Positions 9,185-17,140 of a stretch of 53,664 nucleotides of DNA are shown piece by piece (position 1 is the first letter of the stretch; every line of letters begins with the position of its first letter). The DNA comes from a virus. A program made the translations under genes and the position numbers. Location: positions 1 through 53,664 of IMG/VR virus record IMGVR_UViG_3300045146_000572, one strand, 5' to 3'. Below the pieces are notes generated by a model. That model was given only the letters and a program-made list of their open reading frames with translations, did not search any database and was not told the DNA's origin.

Positions 9185-10066
9185 TTAATTTACTCCGAGA
9201 TTGTTTCGTAGGCAATTAACAAATCCAATAAAATCTTGCATGGTGTTCATATAATAAAATCCCATGTTTTCCGTATAAGGCATCCATTTCTTATTGACGA
9301 ATCCCCAGCTTACAATGTTTCCACCTGCAGCCCCTGCAAGATGCCCAATGCCTGAGTCTTTACATACTGTAAATTTCGAGTTTCTGCAGACACAAGCTAT
9401 TTCGTCAAGTGATAGTTTGAATCGTAAATCGTGGAGTAAATTCTTGGCGTATTGTTCTATCCCTATCGGCTCATCGTTTCCGATTAAAACAATCGGAATT
9501 TCGCTTTTATTCAAAATTTCAAACAACAGCATTGATTCGGCAGGGGTCACGTTCTTGAAATCCGCCTTTGCAACGTTGCGCAATTGCAACGCAATGTATG
9601 TCTCTGGAAGTTCAACGTCTGGTTTCTGTATTTTATCCCATTTCGGGAAAATGCCCATTTGCCTTAAAATCGTGACTTCATTTATAAGGATGTATTCATA
9701 ACAATGCGGCGCCTGGGTAAAAAGAGAGGACTTCACGCGAAGATCTGAAATAAAAAACTTTGTTATATTCTGCGGGATTGGGCTCTCCGCCTGCATAAAA
9801 ACAACCTCTTCACCAGGATTGTCCTGCAGGTATGCTCTTCGGATTGCATCAAAAACAACGACATCCCCCAGGGCTTCACCTATGTGGTAAAAAACAGTCT
9901 TGGCGCCTGGTATGTTGATTTTATACCTTTTTTTCGCAATGCATGAATGACAATCAGGGCAATAAAAGCCTTTTAGTTCATAATGACCCCAATCGTTGAT
10001 GGTGATGAAAACGGTTCGACCGCAGTCAAGGCAATCAAAATGAGTCCGTTCAACATCCTTTTCCAT
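9185..10066 (-). CDS. Glycosyltransferase, GT9/heptosyltransferase-like, with N-terminal zinc ribbon
   Basis: A 293-residue protein. Residues 10-45 carry two CxxC pairs (C12/C15 and C36/C39) forming a probable Zn ribbon. The rest resembles the GT-B fold of ADP-heptose/GT9 enzymes: an early HIGEALGDVVVFDAIR segment (the G-x-x-GD nucleotide-loop region) and a C-terminal CKDSGIGHLAGAAGG segment typical of the donor site. It could modify host surface glycans or a virion protein. The ATG lies almost exactly at the start point predicted from the promoter at 10072-10100, so the mRNA may be leaderless. Confidence 0.75.
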   Translation of the reverse strand: MEKDVERTHFDCLDCGRTVFITINDWGHYELKGFYCPDCHSCIAKKRYKINIPGAKTVFYHIGEALGDVVVFDAIRRAYLQDNPGEEVVFMQAESPIPQNITKFFISDLRVKSSLFTQAPHCYEYILINEVTILRQMGIFPKWDKIQKPDVELPETYIALQLRNVAKADFKNVTPAESMLLFEILNKSEIPIVLIGNDEPIGIEQYAKNLLHDLRFKLSLDEIACVCRNSKFTVCKDSGIGHLAGAAGGNIVSWGFVNKKWMPYTENMGFYYMNTMQDFIGFVNCLRNNLGVN

Positions 10067-10071
10067 GCATG

Positions 10072-10100
10072 AATTTAATGCATGGTAAATTGCAAGTCAA
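10072..10100 (-). promoter_or_regulatory. Sigma70-like promoter upstream of glycosyltransferase gene
   Basis: On the minus strand TTGACT (10095-10100) and TAAATT (10072-10077) are 17 bases apart. The predicted start falls on or next to the ATG at 10066. A repeated element lies about 80 bases upstream, as it does at the 39.15 kb promoter. Confidence 0.55.
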
Positions 10101-10257
10101 GAAATATTATGAACGTTTTTAAAGCCCCCCCTCTTAAAGGATGAAAGGAATTTACTGTGGAATGGTTGCCCCACTTTGCCTATTGAACGATTAAAGTCCT
10201 GTGAAAGGAATTCGTTCATTTTAAGCAGTAAACGGAATATTCCCCCCTGGTAGTGAG
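10101..10257. other. Intergenic region with repeated upstream element, no convincing gene
   Basis: This 157-base stretch between lysozyme and glycosyltransferase has no credible coding frame. It holds the 39-base element also found at 39254-39291, a third partial copy (GAAAGGAATT) and a run of C residues near 10125. Confidence 0.6.
10181..10219. repeat. Dispersed upstream element, copy 1
   Basis: Shares TATTGAACG at one end and GAAAGGAATTCGTTCAT at the other with 39254-39291. The ends can pair (TGAACGA with TCGTTCA) around a loop of about 21 bases. The indel between copies is not in phase, so conservation is of DNA or RNA, not protein. Confidence 0.65.
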
Positions 10258-10782
10258 TCAATAAATTTTCCGCATTCTTTCGGCCAGGGTCGTTGCCCTG
10301 GGCTTTGTATCCTCCCTCGCCCACTTGGAGTCCAGCATTGCATCCGCTGCAGCCTTGAAATTCGAATCGTTGACCAGCCGGATAACGTTTTTGAATCCGA
10401 GGACTCCGTACTTACCAAACTTTTCACCGACTCCCATCTGATACGCCATTTCCATAAGAATATCCCATGCATCCTGTGGCCATAGTTGCGGATAATAACC
10501 TGCAGCAACCAATTTCGCCGTGAATTCCTTTTCAAATTCCGTTAAAATATAACGGACAATCAATTCGCTCAAATTTCTGGTGAGATACAGATTTTTAACA
10601 AAGTTCGCAGCAACCTCTTTATTCTCCGCGATTGCCGGCTGGGGGATCAATTTGAATTTAAGCATCGTCGTTATTCTTATTCCGTGACCGATTGTCACCA
10701 GACCATATTGATCCGTATAAGCCATCGGCCTGAAACCTTCATTCCTCAGAATGCTCATCACACATTTTTCAGAGTACGTCAT
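10258..10782 (-). CDS. Endolysin, T4 lysozyme-like (GH24)
   Basis: A 174-residue muramidase that would cleave peptidoglycan at lysis. The N terminus carries the GH24 catalytic arrangement: E15 in NEGFR, D24 in YTD and T30 in VTIGHG, with exactly the spacing of E11/D20/T26 in T4 lysozyme. No signal peptide is seen, so it depends on a holin. The holin candidate lies nearly 30 kb away in the linear map. A perfect AGGAGG site precedes the ATG. Confidence 0.9.
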   Translation of the reverse strand: MTYSEKCVMSILRNEGFRPMAYTDQYGLVTIGHGIRITTMLKFKLIPQPAIAENKEVAANFVKNLYLTRNLSELIVRYILTEFEKEFTAKLVAAGYYPQLWPQDAWDILMEMAYQMGVGEKFGKYGVLGFKNVIRLVNDSNFKAAADAMLDSKWAREDTKPRATTLAERMRKIY

Positions 10783-11014
10783 TTTTCCTCCTGCAATTAT
10801 AATGCTTTTTCATTAATCTCGTTAAATGACCTAAAACGCGACTTGCATATATTTTGACGACATTAGGCCTATCGTTCAGGTTATCAGAATAATAAATAAT
10901 ATCCCGCTGCTCTGGAGTCATTTTACAATCAGTTTTATACTTATCTAAAGGACATTTTTTGCAAAAATGATATTTTGCGCATAGAGCGCATTGCCAAAAT
11001 CTATCGGGTGCCAC
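10769..11014 (-). CDS. Small Cys-rich protein, unknown
   Basis: An 81-residue protein whose first 35 residues hold six Cys, including CALC and CKKC, probably a metal-binding knuckle. The C-terminal half is basic and helical. GTG start at 11014 with AGGG upstream. It overlaps the lysozyme start. No family recognised. Confidence 0.6.
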   Translation of the reverse strand: MAPDRFWQCALCAKYHFCKKCPLDKYKTDCKMTPEQRDIIYYSDNLNDRPNVVKIYASRVLGHLTRLMKKHYNCRRKNDVL

Positions 11015-11086
11015 GATAATCCCTGTCCTCGCGCCATGGCGAAAAAACTTGAGATAAGCCGCTACATAGTCGCGACGTCTTTTTCT

Positions 11087-11323
11087 TCAAAAATAGTTCG
11101 CAGCATTTTTTCCCTCCAATCTTTCAATTTCATTTGCCATCCTGATCAGTTCATCGGCCTGGTTCAAATAACCAATCGCGAGTCGAATATGGTTCTTTAC
11201 CATTTCACTCGGAGTTCGTTTTCCGGTTGCCCAGGAATGCATTGCTATATAACTACAGCCCAGGAATTTTGCAGCCTGCGACATGTTCCCGCACATCTTG
11301 ATTAATTCACGCAGTTCCTTCAT
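11087..11323 (-). CDS. Small helix-turn-helix regulator
   Basis: A 78-residue Cro/YdaS-like protein. Residues 12-40 (MSQAAKFLGCSYIAMHSW) form a helix-turn-helix followed by the GKRTP turn common in these regulators. It is a candidate repressor or timing factor for the operon driven from 12.7 kb. Its start overlaps the upstream stop. Confidence 0.75.
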   Translation of the reverse strand: MKELRELIKMCGNMSQAAKFLGCSYIAMHSWATGKRTPSEMVKNHIRLAIGYLNQADELIRMANEIERLEGKNAANYF

Positions 11324-11505
11324 TTCTTATCTCCCTTCCTTATACTTTTTATTAAAGCGTTTTTGTCGAATACCTGCAGCTTATTCTTATTGCACCATTT
11401 CACAGCTTCATCTTCAGAACCGCACTCGGCATCAGCCTGCGGATGATACTCGCGTTTCTCAATCTTCGCCATTCCATAGGGCAATTTCACAATATACCAT
11501 TTCAT
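11320..11505 (-). CDS. Small protein, unknown
   Basis: A 61-residue protein starting MKWYIVKLPYG, with an acidic patch and a basic C terminus. It is coupled to neighbours on both sides by four-base overlaps within a chain of tiny early genes. No function assigned. Confidence 0.65.
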   Translation of the reverse strand: MKWYIVKLPYGMAKIEKREYHPQADAECGSEDEAVKWCNKNKLQVFDKNALIKSIRKGDKK

Positions 11506-11729
11506 CCTGGTTCCCCCATTCTTGTTTTCAAACTTTCAATAATAACTTCAAATTCAGGCAGTTCATACCAGCGTATATAAAACTCCACCCACCTCATAGT
11601 TTCCTTTACCCCATCGTCCCATTCATCAGTTCTTTTTATGCCATAGCTGGTAAGGACTGATTTCAACTTTGCAATTTCCATATTGACGGCCTCTATGAAA
11701 ATTTTTTGCTTTGCACTTAACTCGCTCAC
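11502..11729 (-). CDS. Small helical protein, unknown
   Basis: A 75-residue protein predicted to be helical, with a Trp-rich centre (RWVEFYIRWYELP). The start is GTG, overlapping the previous TGA by three bases (GTGA context). Part of the same translationally coupled chain. Confidence 0.65.
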   Translation of the reverse strand: MSELSAKQKIFIEAVNMEIAKLKSVLTSYGIKRTDEWDDGVKETMRWVEFYIRWYELPEFEVIIESLKTRMGEPG

Positions 11730-11881
11730 CGCACCCTCCCCTCCTCAATTTCAAAGAATGTATCGGTGACCGTGCGAACGTTATCGTAGACCCATTTCCA
11801 AATGCAGCGTCCGCCCTGGTTAAGGAATGCGGAGTCGTCCAGCCTTTTTACCTTGCCCAAAAAATATCCGAAATTCATCAT
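11726..11881 (-). CDS. Small protein, 51 residues, unknown
   Basis: A short gene that fills the space between its neighbours. ATG at 11881 with GGAGG eight bases upstream. The protein starts MMNFGYFLGKVKRLDD and is Trp/Arg-rich. It overlaps the next GTG start. Coupling and ribosome site support it; no family recognised. Confidence 0.65.
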   Translation of the reverse strand: MMNFGYFLGKVKRLDDSAFLNQGGRCIWKWVYDNVRTVTDTFFEIEEGRVR

Positions 11882-11883
11882 CG

Positions 11884-12249
11884 TTATTTCCTCCCCACTA
11901 AAGGCATCAAAAACCGTTTCACAAGTTCACGCTGGGCTTTAAGCACCGTCACCCTGGTCGCGTCCTCAATATCAACTCTGTACATATAACGTTCATGCAT
12001 CGCTTCGTCTATAACGTCATTAATGATCTGAGTTATCTTTACGGCCATGAGTTCCTCTTGCAATATGCTTATCAGGATTCTGCGTTCTTCGCAACATCTG
12101 ACAAGGTGTTCAGAGTATTTTAAAAATTCGACCCAGTTTATCGCTTTTAAATCTTCCTTTTCCACCAGACTGATTCTTGCGTCAATTTCCGCCTGCACAT
12201 CACGCAGCTTTGATTCAACCGCTTCTTTTATTCCACTATATGTTTTCAT
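11884..12249 (-). CDS. Helical protein, unknown
   Basis: A 121-residue, largely helical, Glu/Arg-rich protein with coiled-coil tendency throughout. A strong AAAGGAG site precedes the ATG. Second gene after the 12.7 kb promoter. No known domain. Confidence 0.7.
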   Translation of the reverse strand: MKTYSGIKEAVESKLRDVQAEIDARISLVEKEDLKAINWVEFLKYSEHLVRCCEERRILISILQEELMAVKITQIINDVIDEAMHERYMYRVDIEDATRVTVLKAQRELVKRFLMPLVGRK

Positions 12250-12291
12250 CTCTTTTTCTCCTTTATTGTTAAAATGCCCCCCTGGTTAATT

Positions 12292-12651
12292 TTACCATGC
12301 TAATAAAGCATCCCCATAAATTTCAACAAGGGCTTTCGCTGCCTTGATCTGGATGTGCAAATCGGCTTCGCCTGCATGTTCAACAATTTCATCCTTTAAC
12401 GTTTTTATGACAGATGAGAGGTAGATGTAAAACAAGTCATCGCATAAATTTTTCGTATGTTCCTGCAGCCTTTGCAGTCGTTGAACTATTTCAGAAGCAA
12501 CTCTCAACTCGGTGAAACTTGTTTCCATTATGACCTCGGCCAGCCTGGTGACTTCGCAATTTCCGATTTTCGCCTGGGCGACCGCCAGCTTGTTTAACTG
12601 GTTCATGACGGCCTCATGAATAATTTGGTTTGACCTGGTTCGCATTTGCAT
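12292..12651 (-). CDS. Helical protein, unknown (first gene of 12.7 kb operon)
   Basis: A 119-residue helical protein, first gene behind the strong promoter at 12706-12734, with AAGGAGA upstream of the ATG. Amphipathic helices throughout, no Cys cluster or HTH signature. It may pair with the downstream 121-residue helical protein, which has similar size and character. Speculative. Confidence 0.7.
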   Translation of the reverse strand: MQMRTRSNQIIHEAVMNQLNKLAVAQAKIGNCEVTRLAEVIMETSFTELRVASEIVQRLQRLQEHTKNLCDDLFYIYLSSVIKTLKDEIVEHAGEADLHIQIKAAKALVEIYGDALLAW

Positions 12652-12705
12652 TTTAGTTCTCCTTATTTTTTTACAGCGTTATTAGTTGCTTATTTCAACT
12701 ATTTA

Positions 12706-12734
12706 AATATATAAAATATTTAATAATTTGTCAA
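12706..12734 (-). promoter_or_regulatory. Sigma70-like promoter
   Basis: Minus-strand TTGACA (12729-12734), 17-base AT-only spacer and TATATT (12706-12711). Its surroundings closely match the 35.45 kb promoter, including AAAAAAAATAC directly upstream of TTGACA. Confidence 0.85.
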
Positions 12735-12795
12735 GTATTTTTTTTAAAAAATTGAATATTTTTTAAGTTTTTTTAAAATATTTTTTGGACAAAAA

Positions 12796-12828
12796 AATCC
12801 CCCCTGCAGTTAGGTTGCAGGAGGGATT
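12796..12828 (-). terminator. Rho-independent terminator after the head operon
   Basis: Arms 12796-12808 and 12816-12828 form a 13-base stem with one G-U position and a 7-base loop. On the minus strand it is followed by a T run (12791-12797). It separates the MuF gene from the next promoter. Confidence 0.85.
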
Positions 12829-12884
12829 TCGGTAAAAGAGGCTGACGATGAATTAATATAAAAAGCCCTGGTTTCTAATGCAAG

Positions 12885-13925
12885 TTATTCCTTGCCATAC
12901 CAGCGTCTCCACGCTTCCAGTTCTTCCTTGCTCATTGCCTGTTCATAAGGTGTCCGCCGATCCCATCGGTCGCGTATTGATTCGCCTTCCAAAATTTCCC
13001 AGGACGGTTCTATGACACATTGGCAATGAGGATGGGTATCGCTCACCGGCCAAGGATTTTCATTAATCAACCATTTGCAGCCGTCAAAGAAACTGCATAG
13101 AGCGCAACAGCCGGCTTGAGAATGCCATACACTGTAGAGGACAACAGCCTTTTTTGTCCACTCCTTGTATGCCTCATTCTGGGCAAGAACCATTTCGCTT
13201 CTTACCAGCCTGTTCCAATATGCCAAGTCGCCCCCCCAGCTTTTGTGGAGCAACTTTGCAGCCTGCATGGGGCTCTTTCTTGTTTTAACCTTGTCCAGCA
13301 GAGTTTTTACCATCCCTCTGTAATTTTCCTTGACGACTTTTTTCCTCATCCTTTTCGCTGCGGTTTTATAGAGCTTTGCAATACGTGGATTGTCCTGCCT
13401 TAAATTTATAACCACCTGGTCGAGGAATGCAGGATCTATCGACTTCGGGAGTTTCTTCTTAAATACCTTTTTATATTTATTGACCGCCATGCCAAAGGAA
13501 TCAACATGAATCGCTTCGGTATAGGGCATCACGTCAGTCATCAAGGTTGCCGATTTCAACGCAGCCGTTCCGGTCATGGTTATGAGGAATTCTTTTATGA
13601 TGCCTTTATACGCTTCCTGCCTTTTGCCGGTGAATTCCCATGAGCCTGTTTCGCCAGGCTCTTCATCTAAAAGATAAGCCTCGCGCACCTGGTCAATGTC
13701 AGGGAGGCCGAGTTCACGCAGAATTTTGATTTCTGTTTTTTCAATAAGCTCCACGGATTCTAAAAAATAGGCATCGGCCATTCTATTGAATTCCGGCCAA
13801 AAGTGTTCAAGAGATGCCTGTTTCTGCGATGAATCTGCCTGCTTTATTTCTCCGTCACATTCCCCCTGGGCATCCGGTTCCTCAAGGGAAAAAATGACGT
13901 CGAGGATTTTTAGACTATGACTCAT
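12885..13925 (-). CDS. MuF-like minor head protein
   Basis: A 346-residue protein with a C-terminal phage Mu gpF morphogenesis domain: RSEMVLAQNEAYKEW helix, a CALC pair and the terminal DTHPHCQCVI motif. It is injected or sits at the portal vertex in related phages. The N-terminal 200 residues are helical. The ATG overlaps the portal stop by 11 bases. Last gene before the terminator. Confidence 0.85.
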   Translation of the reverse strand: MSHSLKILDVIFSLEEPDAQGECDGEIKQADSSQKQASLEHFWPEFNRMADAYFLESVELIEKTEIKILRELGLPDIDQVREAYLLDEEPGETGSWEFTGKRQEAYKGIIKEFLITMTGTAALKSATLMTDVMPYTEAIHVDSFGMAVNKYKKVFKKKLPKSIDPAFLDQVVINLRQDNPRIAKLYKTAAKRMRKKVVKENYRGMVKTLLDKVKTRKSPMQAAKLLHKSWGGDLAYWNRLVRSEMVLAQNEAYKEWTKKAVVLYSVWHSQAGCCALCSFFDGCKWLINENPWPVSDTHPHCQCVIEPSWEILEGESIRDRWDRRTPYEQAMSKEELEAWRRWYGKE

Positions 13926-15297
13926 CAGCGTACCTCTTTAATTGCTGCAGCCGTTTTGCACCCGCAATCTTTTCAGGGACTTTGCTCAGAAGAATCAATT
14001 TTTTGTACTTTGCAATGTTTTTGATGAAAACATCTTTATTCGTTTTTTCACCAAGAACTCCAATGGTTATGAGGGAATCGTAAACATCATTATCGCTGAT
14101 CAGCTGGTTCTGCCATAGGCTGATATATGTTTCAGCAATGGTCGCCAAAGTTTCGGCGTCAAGATTCCTTGTTTCAGCTGATTCTTTTGCATCAGTCCAA
14201 TCAATTTCAGGCCACACGATTTTGAACTTTGCCCCTGTTCTCTTCCTGGACATAAAAAAGTAATACATCAGCCGGTCTGCAATGTTCGTCATCGTTTCTC
14301 GGTACGAATAGATATTCGCCTTTAACGCTTCGGCCTGGTCTGTGCTCATACGATAGTTTGAATTCCAATCGTAAAGAGCGAACCTATACGGAGGCAACAG
14401 GGTCACCGTGATGATGCTTTCAATAAGGAACCGCGATGGGAAGTGGAAGTCGAACATCTGCGTTTTTCCGTCTGCACCAAGAGCCTGGAATTTTATAGAA
14501 TATCCGCCTGGTGAGTAAAGATGCATATCCTTCACCTTGCCCTGGTTGCGTGCCTGGTAGACGTCCTGCAGCCCTGTTTTAATTATTCCGCTCAGAACCT
14601 CAGGGTTCTTATCACCTGGGTTGTCCTTGTCCCCCATCACAATAGAGACGATGGATGGGTCTCCGAACCGCCAGATTGTATTGTACATTGATTCTTGTAG
14701 CATCGTGTACATCTGCGAGACGAATGGGCAACTGTAAAAAATAGAGTATCCAAAAGGGTTTCCATCACGCTGGACGAATGTGCTGTAAAAACACTTGTCG
14801 GGATCAACCACTACGGTCTGCGATGTCTGTGGTTGCTGGTATCCGAGAATGTATTCTTCACCCTCTTTTATGAATCTGATGTTCTCAGGTATTCCATTCG
14901 TCAAATGGTCTCCGGTCGTATTTATTTCGCCTATACCCATGCCCAGGTGCAGGGTTGAGTCAACCATCTGTTTCGTCCAGTTTGAAACTCCATAAGACAA
15001 AAAGTTGACTCTTGCCTTTTTTAAAAATTCATCGCTTAACTTTTGATCAGCATCGGACTCGCACTCAACAGAAAATTGTCCGACCATCATTGAAAGCTGA
15101 ATTACCGCCATGTCCACAAACGGAATGGCCTGGCGTATTGCTCTATAGACGCTCATATCCCAATTGCTTGGAACGTTTGAGGAATAACTTCCATAACGGA
15201 TGGAAACGCTTCCGCTTGCCTTGCCATGCACCTGGCCGGCCGGCAACATGGTTTCCTGATTTTTTATTCTTGTTATTTCAAAGCCTGCAATTCTCAT
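13915..15297 (-). CDS. Portal protein
   Basis: A 460-residue protein between large terminase and MuF protein. It resembles DUF935/SPP1-like portals, with a helical stem region (ALKANIYSYRETMTNIADRL) and an extended wing. The ATG at 15297 is preferred over an upstream TTG at 15327 because AGGTGAG precedes it by three bases and it follows the terminase stop directly. Forms the dodecameric DNA gate. Confidence 0.85.
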   Translation of the reverse strand: MRIAGFEITRIKNQETMLPAGQVHGKASGSVSIRYGSYSSNVPSNWDMSVYRAIRQAIPFVDMAVIQLSMMVGQFSVECESDADQKLSDEFLKKARVNFLSYGVSNWTKQMVDSTLHLGMGIGEINTTGDHLTNGIPENIRFIKEGEEYILGYQQPQTSQTVVVDPDKCFYSTFVQRDGNPFGYSIFYSCPFVSQMYTMLQESMYNTIWRFGDPSIVSIVMGDKDNPGDKNPEVLSGIIKTGLQDVYQARNQGKVKDMHLYSPGGYSIKFQALGADGKTQMFDFHFPSRFLIESIITVTLLPPYRFALYDWNSNYRMSTDQAEALKANIYSYRETMTNIADRLMYYFFMSRKRTGAKFKIVWPEIDWTDAKESAETRNLDAETLATIAETYISLWQNQLISDNDVYDSLITIGVLGEKTNKDVFIKNIAKYKKLILLSKVPEKIAGAKRLQQLKRYADES

Positions 15298-15301
15298 TTT
15301 C

Positions 15302-16582
15302 TCACCTATCAGCTGTTTCTCCTCCAACGCCGGCGCTTGTTATTTTAAGATGAGGCGCTGCATAACGGAGGGCATCAATCCAGTGATACTTTTCTTTATC
15401 ATCAATTTCTTCTGTCGGCTCACCCTGGTCATCGAGTACTCTGGAATAATCATTTAGTTGCTCCCAGACGTGTGGACAATTCTGCATGATATAAAGTCGG
15501 TCGTTTTTTATTAAAGAATATACATCATTTATGCCCATTTCAACAGTATTATATTTTGGAGGCACAAAGCCGACTCCTTCCTGCCGATATTCATTTCTCC
15601 ATTGCGATTCGCTTTTTGAACCGCCTGCAGTGATGGCGATGATTTCATTTTTCTCAAGTTTTTTCCATTCTGCAACGTGTTCCTTTGCTGTTAAATTTGA
15701 ATGGGTCGCCTCCCGATAAACGTAATAGATCGATTTCCGTTCATCGTCTACCAGTTGTTCAAATAACCATATGGTCATATGGTTCACTGCACCAAAGTCA
15801 ACACCTCTGAATTTTCTGGTGTCTGCAGGCGGATGGAAATATGGAACTCTGTGAGAATCTGAAATGCAGCTGTATATGAGCCCTGCAGGTCGCGTGAAAA
15901 CTGCATTATAAAACATGTCGAATTTCCACGTTGGAAGAATACGCTTTGCCCTCTCATATTCATTTTTTGAGAACGCCGGATTCATCGTACTTGGAAATTG
16001 GATGACATCATAATCGGCGTCACCTGCAGCCCACCGATCATAAGCCTCCGTCTTAAGCCAGCCTATGTTGTAGATGGTTGTCGTCGCGAGGCTTCGCCCC
16101 TGGTGAATTGCGAGGCGCCGTTGTATTGCCTCCCATGCATCCAGCTTAAAAGACTTCTGGCCGGCTTCATCCAGGTGAGCAGCATTTGCGGTCACGCTTT
16201 CAAGTGAGTCTGGATTGTCGGCAGAACTGAAAAAAATGTTCGCCTTTATATCACCGACTCTTATTTCAAGAACTCTGTCACCTTTTTTATAGGTGCCTAT
16301 TTTAAGGACTTTCTCAAAGACATCTTTGTAGGCAGGTGTCACTTTCTTGCTCTGCAAAGGATAATTCGGGGAGACAACCATATAATCCCCGCTCCCCTGT
16401 TGCATTATTTCCCTATTCATCCACCAGGGAGCGAATTCTGTTTTTCCACCCTGGGTTCCGGCAAGGACAAAGATAAATCGTCTTTGACTATTCCACGCTC
16501 TGGCCTGGCCAGGGTGGAGATTTAGAATTGCCCTCCCTTTGCTTTGGTCTATTTTTTCAATTAAGTAAAGACTTGGTTTCAT
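15302..16582 (-). CDS. terL: Terminase large subunit
   Basis: A 426-residue packaging motor. Walker A is AGTQGGKT (41-48). Walker B is HLDEAG, with D138/E139. The RNase H-like nuclease domain begins at GVDFGAVN (D262 metal ligand) and ends with a WIDALRYA motif. Translation could also begin at a TTG at 16597. The ATG at 16582 overlaps the small terminase by 26 bases. Domain order is complete, with no intein or intron. Confidence 0.9.
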   Translation of the reverse strand: MKPSLYLIEKIDQSKGRAILNLHPGQARAWNSQRRFIFVLAGTQGGKTEFAPWWMNREIMQQGSGDYMVVSPNYPLQSKKVTPAYKDVFEKVLKIGTYKKGDRVLEIRVGDIKANIFFSSADNPDSLESVTANAAHLDEAGQKSFKLDAWEAIQRRLAIHQGRSLATTTIYNIGWLKTEAYDRWAAGDADYDVIQFPSTMNPAFSKNEYERAKRILPTWKFDMFYNAVFTRPAGLIYSCISDSHRVPYFHPPADTRKFRGVDFGAVNHMTIWLFEQLVDDERKSIYYVYREATHSNLTAKEHVAEWKKLEKNEIIAITAGGSKSESQWRNEYRQEGVGFVPPKYNTVEMGINDVYSLIKNDRLYIMQNCPHVWEQLNDYSRVLDDQGEPTEEIDDKEKYHWIDALRYAAPHLKITSAGVGGETADR

Positions 16583-16991
16583 CTTCTTTTCGGACAAGGA
16601 TTTCCACTATTTTCATCTCTACAGTTTCAGGGTCTATTTTTTGTTTATAAGCGTCCTGCAGTTTGGCCATTTCCCTGAGCGCTGCAATCGCAGAAGAGAA
16701 TTCCCCTGCAGCCCTGGCCATCCGGTAAATTTCCAGGTTTCTATTTAAGAGCATCTCATAAGCAACAGAGTCCTCATGCATTGCAGCCTGCTTTAAATTT
16801 CGGTAACATATGGCAATATAATTTCTGACCTGGCGCCTTGATATTGCAAGGACTTTATTCCGTTCTCGTAAATAATAGGTTTCCAGCAACTGGCGAATCT
16901 GGTCGTCGCTTTCGACCCCGCTGACAATCAGGTCTCTTACAAGTCTTATCCTCATTTCGACTTCTGCTTTTGGTGCCTTTTTTCCTGCCAT
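16557..16991 (-). CDS. terS: Terminase small subunit
   Basis: A 144-residue helical protein directly upstream of terL. The first half has a DNA-binding helix pair (SDDQIRQLLETYYLRERNKV), the second an oligomerisation-like coiled coil. It would recognise the packaging start on phage DNA. The start overlaps the preceding small gene by one base (TAATG). Confidence 0.75.
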   Translation of the reverse strand: MAGKKAPKAEVEMRIRLVRDLIVSGVESDDQIRQLLETYYLRERNKVLAISRRQVRNYIAICYRNLKQAAMHEDSVAYEMLLNRNLEIYRMARAAGEFSSAIAALREMAKLQDAYKQKIDPETVEMKIVEILVRKEDETKSLLN

Positions 16992-17140
16992 TAAACCACC
17001 TTCAGATTCCCGTTCCAGATGTCATTATAAATTGCTCTCACATCCTTGCTCCCCCTGGTATTGTATTTTGACCTTAATAGAATATCATGGTATTCTCGGA
17101 GCCTGGAATTTATCTGATAGGCTGAATGTTTTCCGTCCAC
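16991..17140 (-). CDS. Small basic protein, possible
   Basis: A 49-residue frame from GTG at 17140 to TAA at 16991 fills the 118 bases between the radical SAM gene and terS. The product is basic and protein-like (NSRLREYHDILLRSKYNTRG) and ends in a TAATG coupling with terS. No ribosome site is visible and it overlaps the radical SAM 3' end by 31 bases, so the start is uncertain. Confidence 0.4.
   Translation of the reverse strand: MDGKHSAYQINSRLREYHDILLRSKYNTRGSKDVRAIYNDIWNGNLKVV

Noticed and set aside
10097-10324. 75-codon frame containing MNEFLS, matching a similar start near 39.29 kb
   Set aside because: The two copies of the underlying repeat differ by an out-of-phase indel and the frames share no further residues. 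DNA-level conservation explains it.
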